The notes below the pieces were generated by a model. That model was given only the letters and a program-made list of their open reading frames with translations, had not been told where the DNA came from and ran no database searches. A DNA stretch of 20,222 nt, taken from assembly GCA_027578815.1 (NCBI GenBank), contig JANBTH010000341.1:1-20222 (forward strand), read 5' to 3'. The translations under genes and the position numbers were made by a program. This document shows, piece by piece, positions 1 to 8,400 of the stretch; positions within the stretch are counted from its first letter, which is position 1, and each line of letters starts with the position of its first letter. This stretch comes from Coemansia sp. RSA 1804 (taxonomy: Eukaryota; Kickxellomycota; Kickxellomycetes; Kickxellales; Kickxellaceae).

Positions 1-949
1 ATTCCATCAATACTGATTAGCGGTTACTTGTGCGTGCAACTACCAACCGGTGACCGATTACAATGGATTATCCCATTAAGATTATTTGAATAATCATTAC
101 ATAACATGGTCAGCAGACATGGCTGAAAAGTTGTTTCCGTTGGAAATCTGAAGCTGCCGGCATGCGACGTTGGCGCTTGGCTATTGCTAGATTGTTGTCT
201 CATGCAAGTAGGAAAGGTCTAGTGCACTTTGCGGAAGGAGAAAAGGTCCTGCTTGCATAATTCCCAGGCGTCTGCTTGTTTGTATTGCAATAGTCGGTTG
301 TGCTGTGGGATTCAACGAGCGAAAAAAATAATGGACGTGTCCGTCGGTAATACCAAAACTCGACAGTCAATCACCTGAGTCAGCAAATGTGATTGTGAAG
401 TGGGAAAAAGGTCCCAGTGTCATTCTACCACAATCGAAAATTCCCTCAGCCTCAGAGAACCTCACCGAATGTATTCGTTTACAAATGTTTTTCCCATTAA
501 TATGCCACCATAATGTTGCGCCTTGGCCATTGTCACAGCCTTAAAACAAGAAATAAAAGATAGGTATGTGACTTTTTAAGGAAGAATGTAGCAACCTGTA
601 TGCTGTTTGTTCTTTTCCTTTCTCCCTAATCCCGAGAACTACACCTACATCATTCTGCAAATATGTACTTGTTTCCTTCTCGCCATATAAACACTATTGC
701 TATGTAACATGTACTAGAAAATCGCACATCTGTTATAGTTTTTCCATATAAATTCATTTTCTCGTTCGATAAAGTCCAGACATTAGAATCCACTTACAAA
801 TGGAACTCCGTTATTCCCTCCCATTACTATCATAATTACTGTCTATTTTAGCTCTTTCTAGGGAGTTTTATTATTTATTTGTTTATTTGTTAATTTTTAC
901 TTTAACTTTTACAGCCTTCTGCAACCTGCATTTATAGTTATTCATCGAT
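1..949. other. Non-coding region upstream of the lipase gene
   Basis: AT-rich sequence with no ORF I can support on either strand. It should hold the promoter and 5' leader of the lipase. A donor-like AG/GTATGT (GT at 564) and an acceptor-like pyrimidine tract ending in TTTTACAG (ending at 914) could bound a 351-nt intron in the 5' leader; this is inference from splice-site shape only. The short upstream reading frame beginning near 513 stops just before that donor, so it does not extend the lipase protein. Confidence 0.5.
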
Positions 950-1846
950 ATGCGCTGCATTGGTCCAGCCGTCCTCAAAACATTTGCATGCTATCTCCTC
1001 GCACTATGCGCTTCATGTGCAATAATAGGTTGTGATAGTCACGGTGGCCCATTGCGTAGGCGTGCGGACGTTTTAAAGCAAACTGCAATACTGGCTTCTA
1101 CCCAGAAAACGCTAGAAATATATGCATCGTATGCAGGTGCAGCATACTACATTAACGACACGTGGACATGCATACCTGAATGCCAGAATCCTGACACAAG
1201 CGGGACGGTTGTAGACTACACCTGGGATATCGGTGTAATTACCAGCAACGGGTATATTGCGCACAATCCTACTGAAAAGGTCATTGTTGTCTCCTTCCGC
1301 GGGACATATGAGCAGGGCGATTGGATCCAAGACTTTACACTGACACATACACCTTGGCCCCCGGAGCTTACTGGATCCAGCGTCGTGACCGGATTCTATG
1401 CTGGATACATTGTGGCCAAGCCATTGGTTATTCAGAACGCGCTAGAGGTTGCTACACGGTATCCCGACTATACAATCATTGCTGTTGGCCATTCACTTGG
1501 CGCATCCAGGGCAGCCATGTTTGTGGCTGACTTTGCGCTCCATTATCCAGAGCTGAGACACCGTCTTCAGTTGTTTACGTATGGCCAAGCTAAATGCGCG
1601 AATCGGGTTTTCGCAGACTTTATGAATGGGCTCAACATTCCGATTATCCGGGTTGTTAACAAAGGCGACATTGCACCCCATCTTCCTAATGACGATTCCA
1701 CGCTTGTTCAGTTTGGCACTGAGGTTTGGTACACTCCGACAAACAACACAGTGATATGCTCAAGTGGCGACTATAGCAGATGTTCGGACAGCTTGCCACA
1801 AAGCGTCCTCAATGCAGACGACCACAGCACATATCCGGGACTTTGA
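950..1846 (+). CDS. Secreted class 3 lipase (alpha/beta hydrolase)
   Basis: A 298-residue intronless protein of the fungal class 3 lipase family (Rhizomucor miehei lipase / feruloyl esterase A type), expected to hydrolyse ester bonds of acylglycerols or related esters outside the cell. Residues 1 to about 28 form a hydrophobic signal peptide. FRGT at 116-119 lies in the oxyanion-hole strand. The nucleophile elbow is GHSLGA, with Ser182 as catalytic serine. Asp240 in NKGDIAPHLP and His292 in DDHSTYPG complete the triad in the spacing usual for the family. Paired cysteines (C74, C78, C270, C278) suggest disulfides. Length is normal for the family and the protein ends just after the His motif, so it looks complete. 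The ATG at 950 is chosen because the signal peptide starts there. Substrate (triglyceride, phospholipid or feruloyl ester) cannot be told from sequence. It converges on the HSF-type gene. Confidence 0.93.
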   Translation: MRCIGPAVLKTFACYLLALCASCAIIGCDSHGGPLRRRADVLKQTAILASTQKTLEIYASYAGAAYYINDTWTCIPECQNPDTSGTVVDYTWDIGVITSNGYIAHNPTEKVIVVSFRGTYEQGDWIQDFTLTHTPWPPELTGSSVVTGFYAGYIVAKPLVIQNALEVATRYPDYTIIAVGHSLGASRAAMFVADFALHYPELRHRLQLFTYGQAKCANRVFADFMNGLNIPIIRVVNKGDIAPHLPNDDSTLVQFGTEVWYTPTNNTVICSSGDYSRCSDSLPQSVLNADDHSTYPGL

Positions 1847-2115
1847 ACTTGCTCTGTTTCCTTGGTGCTAATCTTGTTTCTTTTTTAAATCGGTGTACAA
1901 GCATGGATATGCCACTGAGTAGAACGCTGAATATAATTTAAAAATATGAAGAGTAAAAAACAAAAAAGTAGAAAAAAAGAAAAGAACAAGAAATGTAAGT
2001 AAAAGAATATGGATTATATTCACAAGAAAATTTCAACAGTACGCTGTGCAAAAAGAAAGAAAAGGAGGGTGGTGCACAGCGTAAATAAATAAGCAAGTAA
2101 CATACAGTTTATGGA
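1847..2115. other. Shared 3' intergenic region of two convergent genes
   Basis: A 269-nt A-rich gap between the lipase stop (+) and the HSF-type gene stop (-). It must carry both 3' ends. AATAAA on the plus strand at 2084-2089 is a plausible poly(A) signal for the lipase transcript, about 240 nt after its stop. No equally clear signal is seen for the minus-strand gene. A stem-loop sits just before the AATAAA. Confidence 0.6.
2040..2083. repeat. Perfect 11-bp inverted repeat (stem-loop) between convergent 3' ends
   Basis: TACGCTGTGCA at 2040-2050 is exactly complementary to TGCACAGCGTA at 2073-2083, separated by a 22-nt purine-rich loop on the plus strand. It lies about 30-75 nt beyond the minus-strand stop and directly abuts AATAAA on the plus strand. 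It would form a hairpin in either 3' UTR. A role in 3' end formation, mRNA stability or overlap of the two transcripts is inference. Confidence 0.7.
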
Positions 2116-5100
2116 CTATACATTGTAGCCACCGTTGTTCATAGAGTCAGGAGCATCAGCTTCTGGCCCAACGCCGCCATACCCAGGAGTCGGGAGATGC
2201 TGTTGCTGCTGGTGTGAGTAGTAGCCGCCGTTCTGGTGCATCTCCGGATACCCATGTTGCTGCAGAGGCATTGGGGAGTAGCTTTGCTGATGGCCATGTC
2301 CGTATTCCGATGAATGTGGCTGCTGGTACTGCTGTTGTAAAGAGAACTCACTGTGCTGGTAGCCCTGGGAATGTGCCGCACTTGGTTCATTGCTATGTGC
2401 AAGACTGGATGACATGGGGACCTGTGACTGCGGAATAAAGTTGTGCATGACTAGGTTCGACGGAGACTGGTCGACATAGAATGGCGACTGCTGGTATTGA
2501 GAGCCGTTGTTGTGTAGCAAGGACTGGTTGACTGGTTCGTTCATTCCCATCGGCTGCTGAATCCCAAATCCAAAGTTCTGGACATCGAGGGGCATAATCA
2601 TCCCAGACTGGTCGCCCGGGGTGTATATTTGGGACATTGTGTTGACCTGGGGCCCGTGGTGGGCCTGGAACGAATTGGACGGCGAGATCGAGATGGGAAG
2701 GACCTGCATCCCGTTTTGGTCAGCTGGACCGTACCGCATGTAAGGATTCATGCGTTCAGGCATCGGCTGGCGGATAACGCGTCCGTTAACCTGCCGCATA
2801 GACGAAGAACGGTTTCTTTTACGGTTGAGTGTAGCACTGCTTGTGCGATCGCGGACACTCAGGCTCTGTTGCTTCTTAAGAGCCGACTTGCGCACAATGT
2901 TCTGAAGAAGCTCAGCGTGGTTAGGCACAAAGTTGGGGTTGTGGAACTTGACGACGCCGTGCTGGTTCGTATGTCGAGTGCGGCGCTGGTCAGTCATCCG
3001 CTTGAACTGGTAGTCGTTAAAATTCTTTTGGAGAGAGTCGGTGTGGTGAGCAGTCATGCCCATGGAATTGAGCGCCTTGCGCAGCGTTTCCATCACGGGG
3101 ATACATACATTGTTTTTATCATCCCAGTATGCAACGTTGTTAAGACTGGGGTCTTCACAGATCCTACATGATTCAAACCATAAAAAGAGCACCACAATAT
3201 CAGAGACGCAGAAAATAGACAGAAGGGCATTAGTACACTGCGTGATAGACATGTCGGTGAACTTGAAGCAAACAAGTAGACAAACCCTCCGCTAGAGAGC
3301 ATTCTGACCCCAAGCAAATTCAGATGAGGAAGAAATATGAAAAAGAGAACGCAGCAATAGAGCAGAAAAACAAGGCATCAGTCGCATCATACCTGTGAAG
3401 AAGAGATGGAAACAAGGCACTGTCGGTTCTAATTCCCGCAGTCACCAAAGTTCTCTGGGTCGCTAACTCAGAACGGTCGGTGTTACGTTCAGCGCTGCTG
3501 AATACAGAATTGGCATTACCTGCACTCCCTGTGCCAGTGGCATTAGGGCTGACACCATAGGCTTGCATGTGCAAAAACGATGATCTTGTATCAATGGACA
3601 TGCCAGCAACTATGCTATTAATACCGGTGTTGGCATCGGATTCGGATACTCCCGATGTCCTAGGGGCTTCTGGACGCAGAATAGTGGAGATACCAGGGGC
3701 ATTGTCCATTCCATTTGGTGCAAGGATAGCCGGTGCAGTCAGAGTGCCTACTGGCGATATATCGTTGTTGTTTACCACATTGCCCAGCGAGAGCGGTGGG
3801 GTCTCAAGCTGTGTGCGCAGCATTTGCGGGGTATTTCCAGCAGACACTTGTTGAGAGGGCGAAACGCCAGTGTTGGTTGAACCGGACATTGTCATGTTCG
3901 GCACACCGGTGGCCCCAGCAGTCGAGGCGTCTATGCCTACAGAATCAAACATCATGCCAGCGCTGTTGTAGTCAAGGTTGACCGCAGATGTGAATTCTGA
4001 TGTCTTGATCGACATGTGGGCCTCTGGCGTCGGGTATGACATAAGCATAATGTTATTCGCGTTATTCTCAACGGCAGTCTTCTCTTTTAGCTCAGCCGAG
4101 TCAGGTAGATTAGAAGTTGAGGTTATCAACGAATTGGACGCCCAAGAAGGTACTGTGCCTTTATTGTCGGTCACAACGAGCTCTTTGTAGGAAGCAGTGG
4201 TCATTGGTGACTCTGAGCCCTTCATCGTTGACGATGTGTAGCTAGATGAAACGCGATAGGTAATAGGGGGAGGCGTAATCTTGCTTGTGGTTTTTTCGAA
4301 TGCGGCTGGTTTTGCTAAAAGATACCGGACAGTCATTGTGATTGCAGCAATGAGCGCACAGAAAGAGTAGATAGAAAGAACGTGTAATGTGGAATGTTAG
4401 TATTGAGATGTCTCTGTTGCAACCAACTGGCGTATGCAAGAACGATTAAGATAAGTAACAAAAAGAAAGTTTATGAGATAGCACCCACGTAAAGCGAGCG
4501 CGTAGTTATTTTAGTTTTTTTCTTTTTAGAATAGCGTCTGTATTTTCGTGCCTGCTTTGTAGTGTAACCAAACAGGGAGTTCTTTTTTTTTTACACAAAC
4601 AGAGGGAGAGAAAAGCTGGTATAGTTTTTTGTATACATTGCATCGGGGGGTTTTCAAACTCCTTTTCACAAAAAGCTTACTAAAAAGATGTACATAGGTA
4701 TCTTTTTTGTTGCTGTAAAGGGAGCAAAGGGAACAAAAGTGAGCGGCTCTTTGTCGGGCCAGTGCAGTAAGAAAAAGGGACCTTGTGGCTTGTACAAGAT
4801 TCCGGGCTACAAAGCAGCCAAAAGACCAGTTTTGGCATTAGGAACACGCATTGCAGTAACCATATGCAGCCCGGAGAACTTGCAGCAGGGAGAAGACCAA
4901 CAAAGAAAAGTGGTGGTGAACAGACCACGGCCATATTGCGCACATGAAAGTGGGAACACTAGACAATGGCGGACATTATGGCTGATAATGACGCACGGCA
5001 ACCGAAGGAGGGAGATAGGGGACATGTTGTTCCCATGGTCGCCATTACACGCAAGGCTGCGTTTGGATCCATGGACCGCGTCAGCTCACAAGCAAGGCCA

Positions 5101-5287
5101 GAATGGGTGGGATACAATAAGTATTGCGGCGCCAATCCCGAAACGCAGTAGAAAACAGCCAAAATTTCAGGACCTGCCAGCATAACCTCAACCATGAAAA
5201 AGCAATACAAATGCACTCTTGCTATTACTTAGCCTTACCTTGCTGAGTTGTCCAAGAAAGAGTTTGTTCTGAAATGACTTGTTCCAT
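2116..5287 (-). CDS. HSF-type DNA-binding transcription factor, divergent
   Basis: Nuclear transcription factor of the heat-shock-factor winged-helix family. My model joins three exons, 5287-5239, 4314-3393 and 3163-2116 (2019 nt, 672 aa); all junction phases match. The domain spans about residues 316-416 and is split by the second intron: FPSLLH from exon 2 joins RICEDPSLNNVAYWDD from exon 3, followed by a recognition-helix region SLQKNFNDYQFKRM and the wing VVKFHNPNFV...LLQNIVRK. Family members usually read SFVRQLNxYGFxK there, so Arg, Leu and Gly of the consensus are replaced. Residues 1-315 are Ser/Thr/Asn-rich and without recognised domain. The C-terminal 250 residues are Gln/His/Ser/Met-rich, as in activation domains, with a basic patch NRKRNR after the domain. 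No HR-A/B heptad coiled coil or receiver domain is visible, which argues against true Hsf1 and Skn7. Target genes unknown. Less likely alternative: start at the ATG at 4336 without the first intron (663 aa). Confidence 0.85.
3164..3392 (-). other. Intron 2 of the HSF-type gene
   Basis: A 229-nt phase-2 intron with donor CAG/GTATGA and acceptor CATGTAG/G. Removing it restores the first helix of the HSF domain in frame, which is the strongest support for the junction. Left unspliced, the frame upstream runs on to a stop at 3320, and the downstream frame has a misleading ATG at 3252 inside the intron. Confidence 0.88.
4315..5238 (-). other. Intron 1 of the HSF-type gene (predicted)
   Basis: Predicted 924-nt phase-1 intron. 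The donor is CAAG/GTAAGG at 5238; a perfect TACTAAC branch-point word lies at 4396-4402 on the minus strand; the next AG after it is TTTTAG at 4315. Between branch point and AG the strand is pyrimidine-rich. Upstream, a short exon opens with ATG in ATCAATGG and reads MEQVISEQTLSWTTQQ, ending in the phase the acceptor needs. The plus-strand ORF at 4688-5185 lies inside this intron and looks spurious. Evidence is splice signals and phase only, not homology, since the N-terminus is low-complexity. Confidence 0.68.
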
Positions 5288-5587
5288 TGATATGGACTGT
5301 TGAGGAGGAAACGTACGGTTGTTTACCGGTTGCTAACGGGTTGCGCCAAAAAATTCAGACAGGTAACCTGTGTTTTTGATGTATGGACGCCGCTGAAACA
5401 CTCCAGTATATCCGGCCAGTGGACGGCGAGATTACCAGTGTTGATAATGGAAATAAATAAATATGGAGCGTTGAATGGCAGCGAGATAGATAAATAAACA
5501 AAAGGGCTGCCAAGAAATAGAAATAAGAGATCGACAATAGTGGAAATTGATACTGGAATATGCCAAATGTGTAAAAGAGAAACAACA

Positions 5588-5624
5588 GAAACTTCAGGAT
5601 TGCTTGGCGGTTAGTTTATATATA
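5588..5624 (-). promoter_or_regulatory. Possible core promoter of the HSF-type gene: TATA box plus HSE-like pair
   Basis: On the minus strand TATATATAAA occupies 5624-5615, about 330 nt upstream of the predicted start codon at 5287. Some 20 nt further downstream in the direction of transcription, 5588-5595 reads GAAACTTC, that is two inverted nGAAn units with the 2-nt spacing of a heat-shock element. Only two units are perfect, whereas functional elements normally have three or more, so chance is a real possibility. Confidence 0.28.
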
Positions 5625-6500
5625 CAGTTGATAATATGAATGTAGAGGCGGTGCAGCACAGTGCAAGAAAGCCCCAGTTGGTAAATGTAAAGGGGTTTCT
5701 TTAAAAAAAAGGAAGGGTGCGAGCTCGGGCAGAATGTAAGTACTGAGTCTACATTTTGTTAAAAAGCACAACGATCGAAAAGAGATATATGGAAATTAGC
5801 AAGATGTAAAGTCTTTATGTCCCAACGAGTATCTGTCTTTGCGTTTGGCTTGCTCGCATCTACTATGAGCAGACGCGTAGGGCAACAACGTATACACAAG
5901 AGGAAAGGGAAAGAAAATATCCTGAAAGCATATAGCGCCCAGAAAGAATAGTCACCGCAGACACACATGCTTTGTGCACTCAAAAGCAAGTAGAATTTGG
6001 AAATAGATATGGGCGTTCTAAATTTAGGATAGGATAAGGATGGTGAATCCTTTTTTTCTATAAAGTACCCAGCAAAATGCGGTGCGCTTTTTTTGTGAGA
6101 TATTTTTGGATCCGCCATGAGCTCTTTATCCTCCTTGTGTACTCATAACCATACGCACAATAGCCAAAAAATCTTATTTTCCTTTAAAAAAATTTTTAGT
6201 GTATAATTCAATTTCAAAGGATGTGGATATGCACACGCAAGGGTTCGATAACCAGAAAGGATACAGCTTTGCCTGTTTTCCTAATAATTAGGAAACGATC
6301 GTGTCAGGTGTTCTTTCAAAGGCAAAGCAAAAAAGAGTTGGGTGCAGATTACTTCCAGGCTTTTTCTAGCCTTTTTTGTGTTGTTGGATGTGGCACTAGA
6401 TCGTTGAAATATCTAGCGTTTTACCTTTGCACGAGCAAGCCGGATATTCGGATGGGTTCTGGCGGGTTAGATGTATGGTTATGCGTATGTATAAAAGCTG

Positions 6501-6532
6501 GTGTATGTGTATGTGTACGTGTACGTGTACGT
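6501..6532. repeat. GTGTAT/GTGTAC hexamer microsatellite
   Basis: Two GTGTAT units are followed by three GTGTAC units and a final GT. The 32 nt alternate purine and pyrimidine without interruption, a pattern that favours left-handed Z-DNA under negative supercoiling. It lies about 1.2 kb upstream of the HSF-type gene. Whether it is functional is unknown. Confidence 0.85.
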
Positions 6533-6800
6533 CTGGTTACAACAAACTATACTGCAACGGGCAATGACGACAGAGGTGGCTAGGGGATGGATACGCAGAG
6601 AGAAAAATCAGGTCTTTGTTTTTTGAATAACGGTGCTAAACACGGAAAGTCAGATGGCTCGCAGATAGGGGTGTGGTTAGACAGATGTGGATACAAGTCG
6701 AGAAACAAGAATCGGATACACGCACACTGTGTGGTTTTGAATAACGCAAACAAAAGTAGAACAAAAGACAAGAAGGTGTAAGAAGGCAAAATTGGAGAAT

Positions 6801-8400
6801 GGCAGTTCTTGTGCTGTGAAATGGAGGAGTGGAGGAAAACCGCTGGCTTCCAGCAAATATGGAGGGAGGTCCGATGTGCTTTAAATGTTTGCGATGGTGC
6901 TGGTGAGCATGCGCAAGAGAAGAAAATTTTCCTCCGCGTAAGGTCCTCTGCTCCATAAGGCCATACTCTTCCTGTCACTGGTGCGGCTACAGCTGCCGCC
7001 TCAAATGGCTGCGCTACCAGGCGCAATATTCGTCTGTTCCCCTCCCCCCACCGCACCACGCCAATGCAATAACAAAGGCAACGGCCAACCCTTCTGCTCT
7101 TGTTCCTTCTCTTGCTTCCGCCGCTGCCGCTTTTGACACACATTGCAAATGTGCAGCTAGTCGCGGCCTCACACGTCTCAGTCGCAACCCAACTCAAGTG
7201 CAGGCCAAAAAAATAAAAAAATAGCTGACCCAACATAGGACACCCCTCCCCCTGCAACACCCCCCTGTGGCAACCCCATCCTGGCAGCGGCTTTCGTCGG
7301 GGTTTCCTTTCTGCAGCCGAAGAGCATCGAGTGTGCCTTCCTTCCCGCTTGGTTAATAGCGATTTGCGCGTGCATGCCCCCTCTCTCTTGCGTGCTTCCC
7401 CTTTCTCTCGCCAGCCCTGCATCGCTCCGCTCTGTATCTGTCTTTGCCTACCCGAGCCTCCACCAGCAGCAGCATCATTGTAACCACCGTGGTTTATACG
7501 CGTCCTGGAGACAAGCCCTTCCCCATTTACCGCCTTCCATTTATTTCCTATCTTCCGATAGGCAGATGATGGAGTTGGAGGCATGGGAATGGGAATGGAA
7601 CAAAAAGCGAGAGAGAGAGGAGGAGGAATGGCTGGCGGCGCAGGCTCTGCGCTTATTTCTGCCCGTCCCTATCGCTTTACCAGCAGCACGTGTGCGTAAA
7701 TTGGAGCGAAGCAGAAAGGAAGGGCAATGTGCGGCGGTGGATGCCAGTTGTGCGCCTTTTACGCCGACGCCTGTTCCATAGCCGGTGTATTTTCTTTGCT
7801 GTGAGCCGCAATTGCGGCCGTCCTTTGGCGCTATCGGAATAGACAGTCGTGGTGGCAACGGATCAAAAAGAAATGATTCAGTACATAAACACACCCCCAT
7901 CCAGTGGCGTCAAATCCTCGTAGCCATTATTGTTCTGCTTCGTTGAAGTAAACAAGACCAACAAGGACCAGCCGGTTGGGCAATCCACACAAAAGCGCAT
8001 CCTTAGGATACGCCCTTGCCTTACATGGAAGCCTTTTTTGGATGTGCGCATGTAACCCACACACGCCGTTTCCGCACGCTGCTCCCGTCCCTCTCCGTTC
8101 CTGCTTCTGGCTTCGCCTTTGTCAGTGTTTTCACTGAGTGGCTTAATCCGCCCATTGTTACCTGTTACGCGTGCGCGCTTCCTCCCCCCCAATAACCCCG
8201 ACGCATTGATGGTGGCGGACCATAGCACTAGCTCTGCATCTCGGCTGCTGGCACGCCGCAAAACACGCGCATTGTCAAGCGAAGCATCGTGTCGCTCCAT
8301 GGGCAATCAATCGCCGCAATACGCTGAATGCCGTCCCTGAGTCCACGAGTAATTGCAATTGCAGTTGCAAGGCAGGGAGGCGCTCGCTTGGCATACCTAG
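6801..8400. other. C-rich, gene-poor segment
   Basis: More GC-rich than its flanks, with many C-runs on the plus strand between about 7020 and 7480 (for example CCTCCCCCCACCGC). Several ORFs stay open on both strands, the longest 334 codons on the minus strand at 6580-7584. Their translations are rich in Cys, Arg, Gly and Ser, show no domain or repeat, and change character along their length, as expected for a chance ORF in biased sequence. I call no gene here. Confidence 0.45.

Larger units (their letters stand above)
5288..6800. other. Non-coding region upstream of the HSF-type gene
   Basis: No ORF here resembles a protein family. The segment probably holds the promoter and leader of the minus-strand HSF-type gene. 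It includes a minus-strand TATATAAA element, a GAA-nn-TTC pair next to it and a GTGTAC/GTGTAT microsatellite. A plus-strand TATAAAA at 6490-6496 directly precedes the microsatellite, but no supported gene follows it. Confidence 0.5.

Noticed and set aside
3093..3317. Hydrophobic 74-codon minus-strand ORF within the HSF-type gene
   Set aside because: It spans intron 2 and its apparent membrane segment comes from translated intron; the spliced HSF domain explains the region better.
4688..5185. 165-codon plus-strand ORF
   Set aside because: It lies inside the predicted first intron of the minus-strand HSF-type gene and its composition does not resemble a protein.
6215..6265. tRNA-like T-loop word GGTTCGATAACC
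   Set aside because: No acceptor stem, D-arm or anticodon arm can be built around it, so it is not a tRNA.
6580..7584. 334-codon minus-strand ORF in the C-rich block
   Set aside because: The translation has no domain, repeat or consistent composition, is crowded with Cys, Arg and Gly, and sits where base skew keeps several frames open. No splice partner or homologue was recognised.
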